DNA of 64,000 bases from Saccharum officinarum (taxonomy: Eukaryota > Streptophyta > Magnoliopsida > Poales > Poaceae). The stretch lies in NCBI GenBank assembly GCA_020631735.1, contig CM036221.1:9653381-9717380 (forward strand). Reading direction: 5' to 3'. The translations under genes and the position numbers were made by a program. The notes beneath the pieces are model-generated. The model was not told the DNA's origin. It worked only from the letters and a program-made list of their open reading frames with translations, and did no database searches. The first letter of the stretch is position 1, and the number at the start of each line of letters is the position of its first letter. Below are positions 10,165-20,583 of the stretch, piece after piece.

Positions 10165-11782
10165 TCATTTCAAGTTGGAGAAGTCAAGTATGTTCAATTC
10201 ATTCTTCAACTTGTAAAATCTCTTTTCATCAAGTGGCTTTGTAAAGATGTCGGCTAGTTGATCTTCGGTGCCAATGCTCTCAATGCTAATATCACCCTTT
10301 TGTTGATGGTCTCTTATGAAGTGGTGCCTTATATCAATGTACTTGGTTCTTGAATGTTGAACCGGATTTTGTGTCATCTTGATAGCACTTTCATTGTCAC
10401 AAAACAATGGCACATTCTTAAACTTGATTCCAAAATCATTCAAGCCAAAGCAATTGTGCACAACAACTACCGGCACTAATGTATTCGGCCTCGGCGGTAG
10501 ATAGTGCAACACTATTTTGTTTCTTTGATGACCATGAAACAAGAGACCTTCCAAGCAATTGACAAGTGCCACTTGTGCTCATTCTATCAATCTTGCAACC
10601 ACCATAGTCAGAATCCGAGTATCCAATCAACTCAAAATTAGACCCCTTTGGAAACCATAATCCAACATCATGAGTGCCCTTAAGATATCTTAATATCCTC
10701 TTGGTTGCTTTTAAGTGACTTTCTTTAGGTGAAGCTTGATATCTTGTACACTTGCACACACTAAACATCACATCCGGCCTAAAAACGGTGACATAGAGCA
10801 AACTTTCAATCATAGACCGGTATTGCTTTTGATCTACCATGTTTCCACTATCATCAATACCCAATTGATCATTTGTGCCCATTGGTGTACTCATTGGCTT
10901 AGCATCTTGTAATCCAAACTTCTTGATCATGTCCTTGATGTACTTGCCTTGACTTACAAAGGTGCCATTCTTCATTTGCTTGATTTGAAGTCCAAAGAAG
11001 TAACTAAGCTCTCCAATCATAGACATCTCAAACTCATTAGCCATCATATTTCCAAACTCTTCACAAAAATCTTGATTGGTTGATCTAAAAATGATATCAT
11101 CCATATAGATTTGCAACACAAACAAGTCATTTCTAAGCTTCTTGGTGAAGAGAGTGGTGTCAACCTTTCCCATCTTGAACCCTTTAGAGAGGAGAAAGTC
11201 CCTCAACCTCTCATACCATGCTCTAGGTGCTTGCTTCAAACCATATAATGCCTTTTTTAGCTTGTAAACATGGTCGGGCTTCTTGTCATCTTCAAAACTG
11301 AGAGGTTGCTCAACATAAACTTCTTCATTGATGTAGCCATTGAGAAATGCACTCTTAACATCCATTTGATAGAGCTTGATGTTGTGTGCACAAGCATATG
11401 CTAATAAGATTCTAATTGCCTCTAATCTTGCAACTGGTGCATATGTCTCTCCAAAGTCAAGACCCCCAACTTGAGTGTATCCTTGTGCTACTAATCTTGC
11501 TTTGTTTCTCACAACCATGCCATCTTGATCTTGGTTATTTCTAAAGACCCACTTAGTACCAATCACATTGTAGTTCTTTGGCCTCTCAACAAGTTTCCAA
11601 ACTTGATTTCTAGCAAAGTTGTTTAGTTCTTTATGCATGGCATTTACCCAATCGGAATCCTTCAAAGCATCTTCTAATTTTTTAGGTTCTTCAAGTGACA
11701 CAAATGAGTAATGCTCATAAAAGGATGCTAGCATTGATCTAGTTTGAACACCACTTTGAATTTCACCAATGATTTGGTCCAA
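10165..11782 (-). pseudogene. Copia pol remnant: reverse transcriptase and RNase H
   Basis: The first frame (11782-10436) begins in the linker before reverse transcriptase and contains the copia RT blocks, including the DVKSAFLNG and [12 protein letters not shown] motifs and the catalytic YMDD box, then RNase H with SDSDYGG and STAEAEY. It breaks at about 10440-10460, where roughly 11 bp appear to be missing relative to the intact copy in element 2. The frame resumes (10572-10165) with the C-terminal RNase H part and the usual end after ADIFTKPL. Integrase, protease and gag are absent. Not functional. Confidence 0.9.
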
Positions 11783-11875
11783 TGGATGATCTCTTGCAAT
11801 ACTAGTAGGTTGAAGTATTGGGAGTTGATTGCTTCCACTTGTTTGACCTTGAACTTAAGCTTTATCATGAGATGG

Positions 11876-12329
11876 CATATGCTCAAGACATTCACAATTA
11901 TTTTCCAAGGCGTTAAGTTAGCTCTTTACTAGATCCTAATGCATATGCTCAAGACATTGATCTAGTGGCACTTGATTTCCGAGCTAACCGTGATTGCCCC
12001 TCTTGATAGTCGGCTATGTATCCTAAATCCAGTCAATCACTTCTCTACTCATCTTAGACCGGCAAAAGGAAAAACCCCTATGGTTATACCTTTGCCTTGC
12101 GCTATTAGATCCTTCTCCTCCACTTGATCATCATGTCCTTCATTTTATGTGCATCTCCACCATGATCATCATTTCATGTCCATGCACCATTTCTTTGTGA
12201 TCTTGTGGCCACCACTCCTTGCCACATACACCTTCATCACATGTGTTGCTTATGTCTAACTCAAAACACTTAACACATGACATTAGCAACTTGGTGTCAT
12301 TAATTACCAAAACCAAACTTGGGCTTTCA
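11876..12329 (-). repeat. Truncated 5' LTR of copia element 1
   Basis: Matches the U3 end of the 3' LTR (about 8640-9085) with scattered substitutions. Everything downstream in transcription sense (TATA, R, U5) is deleted, so this copy cannot start transcription normally. Confidence 0.85.
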
Positions 12330-12334
12330 TCGAT

Positions 12335-12720
12335 GGAGAAGGTCCCTTCATGGATAGAGAAGGGGAAGAGGGAGATAATGGAGCTGACGGGCGGTGGAAG
12401 GGGATCACGGCGGACGGCGGACGACGGAGAGCGGAGGCTACGGATCCAGCGGAGGGCGACGCGGCTGAAGGCGCAGGGCGGCGCGGTTGAGGGCGGACGC
12501 GGCGGAGGGTGGGCGCAACTGAGGGCAGAGGGCGGCTCCCGCGCGGCTGTGGGCGGGCGTGGCGGAGGGCGGTTCCCGCGCGGCGGTGCGGCTGAGGGCG
12601 GCTCCCGTGCGGCGGCGTTGCGAATGGCGGAGAAGCTGCGGGTCGGGGATGAGGCCCCGATGTTGGGGATAAGGTGGGATTTTTTCTTTTTTTAGGCTGG
12701 AATTTTGTGTGGTGGGTGAG
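12335..12720. other. GC-rich continuation of the split segment
   Basis: Continuation of 6700-7134 after the copia insertion. It contains imperfect GGCGG/CGCGG repeats, which create long open frames on both strands; their Gly/Arg- or Pro/Ser-rich products look compositional. No domain recognised. Confidence 0.4.
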
Positions 12721-13047
12721 GCTGCGAGGGGAGGGACAAGACTGCTTCGTGGACTGTGGTGTGCTGTACGGGCCTGAGCTACAACCTAGCGCGTTGATAG
12801 CCAACAACTAATATTTGGGGACACCGTACTGTCGCTCCGACGACAATTAAAAGGGGACGGAGGGATTACGTGAGATGGTGATTGGTGAGGGTCTTTTATA
12901 GGTGGCAGGTAGGGTCGTAGGGCACCTGGTGAGAAGCACTTGTGCCACACGCCGCCAATAATCTGTTGCTAGTGGCACGAGGTCTACGAACAACTCTTTT
13001 TTTCATCAAACAAAATCTTTTTGTTAGAGCATCTCAAGAATACCTAC

Positions 13048-13162
13048 ACCCTATTCGGCTGGCGGTAAAAGCACTGATGAATGACTGATGTTGATTTGTT
13101 ATGAGAGAAAAAAACTGTTGAATGGCTGGCTGATTCTAGCAGATAAGTTCAAACGAACATGC
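13048..13162. mobile_element. Short MITE, hAT-like (CCCTGTTCG-type ends)
   Basis: Left end ACCCTATTCGGCTGG and right end GATAAGTTCAAACGAACATG resemble degenerate versions of the GGCCCTGTTCG...CGAACAGGGCC ends of a common grass MITE family, also present here at 34354-34470 and about 39900-39995. The phrase CAAAATCTTTTTGT-like occurs on both sides at some distance, an older duplication. The remaining intergenic sequence, 12869-13840, shows no gene. Confidence 0.5.
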
Positions 13163-13843
13163 AAATCTTTTTCGTATCAAATAAAATCTTTTTGTCTAAC
13201 TCCCAAAGAAATATTAGGAGGAACAAATAAGACTATCTCAATTCACTCCTAAAACATATTTCAAAAGCATATTCCAATCATTCAATGGCATTTTCGTAAA
13301 CAGATCATCTTCTTGGTGAGAACAAAAACGAACGACAGCAGCAACAAGTGTCTGACATTCCGAATGAACTAATGAACGAAGATCAAACGTTTGGAATTAT
13401 AATTCTGTAGCTGCCGGCGACGTTCAACCTGCCCAAGTCGCAGCTATATAATGATACCTAGTTCTTGTGCGTTTTTAAGGAAAAAAAATAAAACCGATCG
13501 GATAGTTAGGCTAAAAATCCAATTACTACCCATCGGATATGCATTCGCGATCAGTAAAAATTGTTCGCTATGCTATCATTGCTAATTTGTATTTATATAT
13601 AAATAAATATCTGACTCTATCATTTTGATCAAATAATCATATATATATTTTTAATCCTATTTGATCATGGGCTACCCGTTGGCATTTTTACCTGTGCAGC
13701 TTTGCCGGTACGGGTATACAGTAGATTTTTTCAATCGTACGTGGGTACATTTTTATCTATAGCTTTTCGTCACACCTGACCTAACGTGTGTAGCCGTTGC
13801 CATCTCTCTCAGGCTTTTTCGGGCTCCCTTTTGTGGGTCATCA

Positions 13844-13900
13844 TGGGCCTATAGGAAGGCCCCAGCCCAAAAAAGGGGGGCATTTCCGTCTTTTCGCGTC
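13844..13900 (+). promoter_or_regulatory. Candidate RPA1 promoter motifs (site II and E2F-like)
   Basis: TGGGCCT (13844-13850) and an inverted AGCCCAA (13864-13870) are site II-type motifs. TTTTCGCGTC (13891-13900) resembles an E2F site but has T instead of C/G at the last consensus position. Site II and E2F elements are known in promoters of plant replication genes such as PCNA. They lie about 190-250 bp upstream of the RPA1 start codon. A CT-rich leader fills 13905-14070. Confidence 0.35.
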
Positions 13901-14091
13901 CAAAATTTTCTCATTCCCTCCACCCGTTCAGTTTCCCTCTCGGCGGAACCGCCGCCAGCCCCCAAATCCCCGCTAACCCTCCCTCCGTTCCGTCGCCTTT
14001 CCCCTCCCCCGCAAATCGAATCGCCTCCTCTCCCTCTCCCCCCTCTCCTCTCCCTTCCACACCGCGAGATTCGCCAGGGATCTCGGGCGAG

Positions 14092-17000
14092 ATGGAGGCG
14101 CAGCTGACGCCCGGCGCGGTGGCGGCGATCTCGGAGCACGCCGACGGCGGCAACGGGACGCTGCAGCCGGTGCTGCAGGTGGTGGACGTGCGGATAGTCC
14201 CCAACGTCAAGAGCTCCACCAACCAGGAGCGCTTCCGGATGCTGCTCTCCGACGGCGTCCACACGATGCAGTCCATGCTCGCCACCGCCGAGAACGTGCT
14301 CATCCACAACGGCTCCATCCAGAAGGGCTCCATCATCCACCTCCACGAGTTCACCTGCAGCACCATCCAGAACCGCAGGTGAGGGTTAATTAGTTATAAT
14401 AATAATCCTGCCCAGCGCTCGATTCCCCGCTCCATCGCGGATTCGAATCTCGCAGATTTGTATTGTTTTGTTGCGTTCCTAGTAGTAGAAAGGTTGAATC
14501 TTGGTTTGCTTCCCGCACGGTTCAGTGATGTAAAACATGCAGGGTATTAGGCTCGTGCCATATCGTTTGGGGCGACATTTCCGTACAAGATTTGCGGCTA
14601 CCGCTTTGGAAAGATAGATTGGGATTCGGTGGTGGTAGAAAATGGTATTTGGGCGATGTGGTACTAGGGTTTATGGTCATTCCAGTCCGACTCACGGAAG
14701 TCTTGTTGATTGTTTTTTTTCCCACTATCTTTAGATTAGCCTCGGACTAGGTTTAAGTTCGCCACAATGGAGTCCAGCCACTTCTATTCTTGTTTCGATT
14801 AACGTTGTTGCGCTTCTCTGCATGTGTTTTTTTAACCCTTGATCCCTACAATGCACATTATTTTCCCGTTGTCATTAGCAATTTTCCAATGAAAGAAAAC
14901 TGTCAAAGAGGCAATGGTTAACATGCAGAGTTTCTTTCATTATGTATGAACTTTCTATGCTGTTGATGATCCTTAGTGCAGTGAAAGGGTACTGCAGTTT
15001 TGTGCCAGTACTTACAAGTCGGAAAGCTCTTGTTCTGGCATCCATGTCAAATCAGTGGAACTGTCACAACACATTCGTTTTGACCATTCAAATGAGTCTT
15101 AGAAGTAGCTCTTTTAAGATATATGACAGAGTCTGAAACCTTGTATACTCTTGTGGGAGTTACTAAAGTATGCACAATTATAGATTTCTAATGTATTACC
15201 ATACATCAATAGAATGCGAATCTACTGATATGTATGCTGGATTTTAAAATCTGAAGTGGGTTACTGTTGCTTCACGAATGTTTCAAGAATCGTTGTTTCC
15301 CCAACTTCTTTGGTTCTGTGACTAGAGTCAATTCTTAGGAATACCTATTTCTTTTAGAGCTGACTGGGCATCTCATAAAGAGAAGAATATCATACTTGAA
15401 TGTTAGTTTGTTTACACCTTTTTGTGGCTTGCCTCTTATCAGTTGAGTTGACCATGCCTTTATCTTTTGTTCAGGATCATTATTATTATCAAACTTGACG
15501 TTCTGCAAAGTGAGTGCACCATGATTGGAGACCCAAAGCCTATGATGTGAGAATCCAACCTAATGAGCAGAGCACCAACTTTCCGGCCAATGCTGCTCAA
15601 GCTAATACCGGAACATATTCCAGCGGCCCTGGTATGCTGGGATCTTCTGCTGCTCCAAGGCCAGTGCAAGATGCTAACAATGTACCATACGGATCTTCTG
15701 CTGCTCCAAGGCCAGTGCAAGATGCTAACCATGTACCACACGGATCTTCTGCTGCTCCAAGGCCAGTGCAAGATGCTAATAATGTACCATACCGTGGATC
15801 CTATGGTGGTTATCAGGGTACGGTGGGCCCTCCAATTGGTCGTGCAGTAGAATCTGTTAACAATGTGGCATCTGGTGTCTCTTATGGTACAACTTCAGCA
15901 CATAATAATACAATGAATGTGGGCATGGTGCAGTCAAACTTGCAGCAGCCTTCACTGAACTCTCACCAGAACCAAAGGTTTGCAGTTCCTTCCATGGCTT
16001 GGCAGTGGTGCTCCTGGGAATACATATGGCCAACCTGCACAGTCCTTTTATCAGCAACCGCCTCCAGGGCATATGAATAGAACCCCTGTGTCTAAGAATG
16101 ATGCAAGTCGTCTTGTCCCAGTGGCTCATTTGAACCCCTACCAATACACATGGACAATCAAGGCTAGGGTGACTGCAAAGACTGATCTCAGGCACTACAA
16201 CAACAAGAATGGTGCTGGAAAAGTCTTCTCCTTTGATCTCCTTGATGGACAGGGTGGAGAAATCCGTGCAACATGCTTCAATGCGCAGGCTGATCAGTTT
16301 TTTGATCTCATTGAGGTTGATAAGGTGTACCTGATATCCAAAGGGTCGGTGAGACCAGCAAGGAAGCAGTTTAACTCTTTGAATCACGAGTATGAAATAA
16401 CTCTGGATTTCAAATCATCTATCGAAGTTTGTGTTGATGATGATAGCAACATCCCTAGGCAGCAGTATAATTTCCGGCAGATAAGCGAAATTGAGAACAT
16501 TGAGGCAGGTGCTATTGTGGACTTGATTGGAATTGTTACATCAGTTGGCCCTTCTGCCACAATAATCCGAAAGGATGGCTCGGAAGCCCAGAAAAGAACT
16601 CTTCAACTGAAAGACATGTCTGGTCGAAGCGTAGAAATTACCTTATGGGGGAAGTTCTGTGATGCTGAAGGCCAGCAGCTGCAGTTGCAGTGCGATTCTG
16701 GTTTGAATCCTGTTCTAGCTTTGAAAGGTGCCCGAGTTACTGAATTCAGTGGTAGATCTGTGAACACAATCGGCTCAACTCAGTTAAAAATAGACCCAGA
16801 CTTTCCTGAGGCTGAGAGTCTGCGGCGATGGTATGCAACTGAAGGGAAGACAGCTGCTTTTGTTTCTTTGTCAGGGGTAAGTATGGGCAGGACTGATGTC
16901 CGGAAAGTAGTGGCTCAGATCAAGGATGAAGATCTGGGGCGATCAGAGAAGCCAGACTTTATCACTGTTAAAGGTGCAATTTCACATCTGATCACTGATA

Positions 17001-17554
17001 ATTTTTGTTATCCTGCTTGCACCATGGAGGTGAATGGTAGGGTGTGCAACAAAAAGGTAATAAATAATGGTGATGGGACATGGCAGTGTGACAAATGTGA
17101 CCAGAGCTTACCAAAATGCGAGTATAGATACTTGCTGCAGTGCCAGATCCAGGACCACACTGGGGTCACCTATGCTACTGCATTCCAAGAGGCTGGTATC
17201 GAGATCGTTGGGCACAGCGCCTACGAGCTCTACAACATAAGAGAAGAAGACCCAGAACGATTTGCTGAGATCTTACAGGGGGTTCGCTGGCAGCAGTTTC
17301 TATTCAAGCTGAAAGTCTTTGAGGATACCTTTAACGATGAGCAGCGTGTCAAGTGCAACATTATGAGAGCGGAGAAGCTGGATCCAGCAAAAGAGAGTTC
17401 TTACCTTCTGGGGGTAATCAATGGCCTATTGCAGGATGATACTGGCTCGCCTTCTGAGGCGCAAGGCGCCATGGCCCTATAATGCTGGTCTCAGCAACAC
17501 TGGCGCTGGACGAAGCGTGCCAACCTCCAACAGTGCCTACACCAATATGAGTGG
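14092..17554 (+). CDS. RPA1: Replication protein A 70-kDa subunit, frameshifted and incomplete
   Basis: RPA1 is the large subunit of the heterotrimer that coats single-stranded DNA in nuclear replication, recombination and repair. Exon 1 is 14092-14378 (donor AG|GTGAGG), the intron 14379-15474 (acceptor TTTTGTTCAG) and exon 2 15475 into the gap. Exon 1 encodes the N-terminal OB fold (protein-interaction domain). Exon 2 encodes a linker with a triplicated 17-residue unit, then DNA-binding domains A (about 16150-16420), B (about 16500-16810) and C (about 16930-17440); C has the four-cysteine zinc motif ending CDKC. Reading in one frame is broken three times: apparent 1-nt loss near 15541, 1-nt gain near 16003, and 1-nt gain near 17465-17475, after which the C-terminal tail is open in another frame until the Ns. 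The first two compensate each other. Either sequencing errors or a recent pseudogene. Confidence 0.9.
14379..15474 (+). other. RPA1 intron 1
   Basis: About 1.1 kb, AT-richer than the exons, with consensus GT donor and a T-rich tract before AG. It joins codon 96 in phase 2 (AG|G). No nested element recognised. Confidence 0.8.
15640..15792 (+). repeat. 51-bp in-frame triplication in the RPA1 linker
   Basis: Three units start at 15640, 15691 and 15742, each encoding GSSAAPRPVQDAN plus four residues (NVPY, HVPH, NVPY). Units differ at only a few bases, so the expansion is recent. It falls in the flexible linker between the N-terminal OB fold and DNA-binding domain A, and keeps the frame. Confidence 0.9.
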
Positions 17555-17654
17555 NNNNNNNNNNNNNNNNNNNNNNNNNNNNNNNNNNNNNNNNNNNNNN
17601 NNNNNNNNNNNNNNNNNNNNNNNNNNNNNNNNNNNNNNNNNNNNNNNNNNNNNN
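17555..17654. other. Assembly gap, 100 N
   Basis: Exactly 100 N, the usual placeholder for a gap of unknown size. The RPA1 C-terminus enters it and an LRR pseudogene comes out, so the end of RPA1 and the start of the LRR gene are both hidden. Confidence 1.
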
Positions 17655-18012
17655 ATGAATATCTACCATCGGATTTTGGAGCTCCATATTTACAGATGTA
17701 ATTCTGTTCTCCAATAGTATAACAGGGATTATTCCAAACTCAATTTGCCAGTGTCCTCACTACTGTCTTAGATCTTTCAAACAACTTGCTTACAGGGGAC
17801 TACCTAATTGCAGTGCAAAAGAGTTGAGACAACGGAACCGATCTAGCAACAGCTCTTCAAGGGTCCGTACCACAAATTCTTATGGTTTAGAAATCCATAC
17901 TCTCCTTCTAATGATAATAACTTTCAGGTCATTTCCTTTATTCCTGAAACAATGCCAAAATCTTATGTTCCTGGACCTAACTTCTAACAGATTTAGTGAA
18001 AGATACCTATGT

Positions 18013-18924
18013 TCGCCGCCACGACGCGGCCCGGCGCGAAGAAGGATGCTCCGCGAACCTTGCAGGACCACCGGTGGGCTCACGACCTATCAGGTGCCAC
18101 CACCGTCGCCATGATGCGGGACTTCTTCCGCATATGGATGCTCCTGCGTGATGTTCACCTTGAGCCGATGCAGCCAGATGCGTTACGCTGGAAGTGGTCT
18201 TCTGACGGCTCCTACTCCGCCTCAAGTACCTACCGAGCTTTCTTCAATGGCACGTCTGAGCTTCGGGTGCACGACAATTGTGGAAGGTGAGGGCGCCACC
18301 GCGAGTCAAGATTTTCTTCTGGTATGTGCTGCACCGACGCCTGTGGATATCGGAGCGCCGAGCGCGGCACGGCCTGCAGCAAAGCGACGCCTGCTCCTTG
18401 TGCGACCAGGCGTCCGAAACTTGTGCGCACTTGTTTGCTGGCTGCGTCGTCGCACGGCAGGTTTGGCACACCGTGCTCTCGCGTCTCCAGCTCACTAGCC
18501 TCGTCCGTGCCACGACGACGACATAGTGGAGTGGTGGCTGAGGGAAAGACAGCGTCTGGACGCTGCGGGCAGAAGGTCTTCGACGCGCTGGTGCTGCTCG
18601 TTCCTGGAGGTTGTGGAGGCACGGAACGCGCGTGGTTCCGGAGCGCGCCGGTCGACGTGCGCACAGTGCTGGAGGGCGTCGCCAAAGAGGCCGACGAGTG
18701 GATCTTGGGTGGCTGCGCGCCGATCGCGGCCATCCAACAACTACTGTCGCATTTTGGTGGGGTTCTGTAATAGACCTTTGTTAAGGATCCAGTAGCTAGG
18801 GCTGTGTTCTAACTGGAGTTCGTGTTGGTGGCTTGCCACATCGTTGTTCCAGCTTGTTTACGAAACTGTGTTTTCTCCTCTTAATGAAAAACGTGAAGTC
18901 CGGGTCGCGAAAAAAAAAAAAAAA
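18013..18924 (+). mobile_element. 5'-truncated LINE with poly(A) tail
   Basis: Flanked by a perfect 15-bp target duplication GAAAGATACCTATGT (17998-18012 and 18925-18939) and ending in a 15-A tail (18910-18924). It encodes, with frameshifts, the C-terminal zf-RVT region of plant L1-type reverse transcriptases: an HRRLW..R...H core and the cysteine/histidine pattern CSLCDQ..ETCAHLFAGC. The endonuclease and polymerase domains are missing, as usual for 5' truncation. It interrupts an LRR of the RLP pseudogene. Confidence 0.93.
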
Positions 18925-19018
18925 GAAAGATACCTATGTGATAAGTGAGGCTATGCCTAGATTGGTAATGTTACGGTTAAGAAGTACTAACAACTTTTAT
19001 GGTCATATCCAATTGAAA

Positions 19019-19180
19019 AGGGCAGGTCTGGTGCAGTTGGTGAGTGCTAGCTCGCCGAGTCACCAGGTCCTGGGTTCGAAGCCGTCTCTCTGCAGAATTT
19101 CTGCGGGGGTAAGACTTTGCTTCGGTTATTCGCTTCCCAACCCCACTCGTGTGCGGAGCCTTCAGCACTGGTCGCCCTTA
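19019..19180 (+). mobile_element. tRNA-derived SINE
   Basis: Contains an RNA polymerase III A-box-like stretch (TGGTGCAGTTGGTGAG, 19029-19044) and a canonical B box (GGTTCGAAGCC, 19073-19083) at tRNA-like spacing, followed by a tRNA-unrelated body ending GCCTTCAGCACTGG. This layout matches known grass SINE families. It is inserted in the RLP pseudogene between two LRR fragments. I could not define clean target duplications, so the ends are approximate. Confidence 0.75.
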
Positions 19181-19992
19181 TTCTTGATCTAGCAAATAAC
19201 AAAGTTTTCTGGCATACCACAATCTTTTGTGAACTTGAAGGCTCTAACTACCACTGATTGTGCCTCGACAGAAAATCCTTTCCAAGAAGTTTATCAATCT
19301 AGGTATATGTTCTCTGAAGTTGGTCTATCTAACGATACCTTGTCGCTAGAACTAAAGGCAAGTGCTTGAGTACAGTAAGAATACCATCTTTTTATGAGCA
19401 TTGATCTATCTTGCAACAGATTGGTCGGGCAAATTCCAGAAGAAATATATTCACTTATTGGATTGAAAAATTTGAATTGTCATCAAATTTATTGAGTGTA
19501 AATATCTCATATAAGATTGGCAATTTGCGATCATTGGAGTCTCTTGACTTGTCCAACAACCAACTTGCTGGTCAAATTCCTTTGAGCGTATCGAATTTGA
19601 CTTCACTGAGCTATCGAAATTTGTCCTACAATAACCTATCAGGAAGAATACCCTCAGGACATTAGCTAGACACTCTCAAGGCAGACGACCCTGCTTCAAT
19701 GTACATTGGCGATCCTAGTCTTGTGGATACCCACTTCCAAAGGTTTGTCCTGGAGATCAGCCAATACAAGAAGATCCCTTCAAATCGAATGAAGATAACA
19801 TGACTCAAATGGATTTTCATCTCGGTTTAATCGTGGGATTCTTGGTAGGCATTTGGATAATATTTGTTAGCTTTCTGTTTAAGAAGACCTAGAGATTCAC
19901 CTATTTCAGCCTATACACAAATTCTATGACAAGGTGCAGATCTTCTTGCAGTCACTTGGCAACAATGGTTCAAAAGGACAAATACAAACTGA

Positions 19993-20284
19993 GCAAGCAC
20001 TATTATATAGGCATATATATGGGAAAACAACAGCGGCTTTCATCTTGTACTGTGCATGGAATGTGTGGAAAGAGAGGAATCGGAGAATTTTTGAAGGATC
20101 AGCAAGAACTCCAGCTCAGGTGTTTGCTCCAGAAAGAGAAGAAATGGGGTTGCGTCGACAGGCCTGTGGACGCCCTTGGATTGACTAATGAATCACCTCT
20201 CTCCTGTTCCCCATGTGTACTGTGTTTTTCTTCCTTCTATGTAACAGCACCCCTGAGACGTGGACTTTCTACCTTAAAAAAAAA
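19993..20284 (+). mobile_element. LINE 3' end fragment
   Basis: Immediately after the RLP stop, a frame at about 20025-20188 encodes the terminal LINE zf-RVT tail (CAWNVWKERNRRIFEG and the RRQACGRP end). It is followed by a short 3' untranslated part and an A-rich tail at about 20275-20284. It is a second LINE, different in sequence from 18013-18924. No clear target duplication found; the 5' boundary is uncertain. Confidence 0.8.
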
Positions 20285-20583
20285 GTAATTGAAATCCTTT
20301 GTCAAAAGAAAAAATATACATGCAAACCACATGTGCCTCTTCATAAAACAGCTACGATATCGAAGACAGCAAATATATCATACAAACTCTGTACACATGT
20401 GCGTTTGATATTTCAGCTCCCATACTCACAAACAAGAAAAAATGGATTGGTCTGAACCGAAAGAAAATAAAACAAAAAAAATCTTAAGCAATAGCTACCC
20501 ACGCTATTTGAGCGGGCCACCTTGTTAGTTACAATTACTAGTCTGTATATGAATGTAGGTTGATGGACATGACAATATAACTA

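Larger units (their letters stand above)
7135..12329 (-). mobile_element. Copia (SIRE/Maximus-type) element 1, internally deleted
   Basis: Ends are TGTAAGGTCC (left) and GGGCTTTCA (right), flanked by perfect 5-bp duplications TCGAT. On the minus strand it has only the first about 450 bp of the 5' LTR (12329-11876), then directly the reverse transcriptase/RNase H part of pol (11782-10165), a 3' non-coding region, a polypurine tract (9101-9086) and a complete 3' LTR (9085-7135). The rest of the 5' LTR, primer-binding site, gag, protease and integrase are gone. The phrase gcatatgctcaagacatt occurs at the breakpoint (11876-11893) and again at 11941 in the LTR, pointing to a microhomology deletion. 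Confidence 0.9.
17655..19992 (+). pseudogene. LRR receptor-like protein (RLP) pseudogene
   Basis: Remnant of a Cf/EIX-type plant receptor-like protein: extracellular leucine-rich repeats, one membrane segment and a short cytoplasmic tail. LRR pieces are readable in changing frames at 17720-17800, 17925-18012, 18940-19015, 19180-19360 and 19390-19665. Then come an acidic juxtamembrane stretch (about 19750-19810), a hydrophobic membrane helix (about 19815-19880) and a short tail ending at a stop at 19990-19992. There are at least four frameshifts or stops, plus a LINE insertion (18013-18924) and a SINE (about 19019-19180). No kinase domain, as expected for an RLP. The N-terminal part is lost in the gap or absent. 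Clearly non-functional; it would have recognised an apoplastic ligand. Confidence 0.85.

Noticed and set aside
13849..14366. Antisense ORFs of 165 and 151 codons at the RPA1 start
   Set aside because: They lie opposite the GC-rich first exon and 5' leader and show no known motif; typical shadows of biased codon use.
15857..16387. Antisense ORF of 176 codons inside RPA1 exon 2
   Set aside because: Opposite the conserved DNA-binding domain A; no domain of its own.
19026..19100. tRNA gene
   Set aside because: A- and B-box-like sequences are present but no cloverleaf acceptor stem or anticodon arm; the downstream body identifies a SINE.
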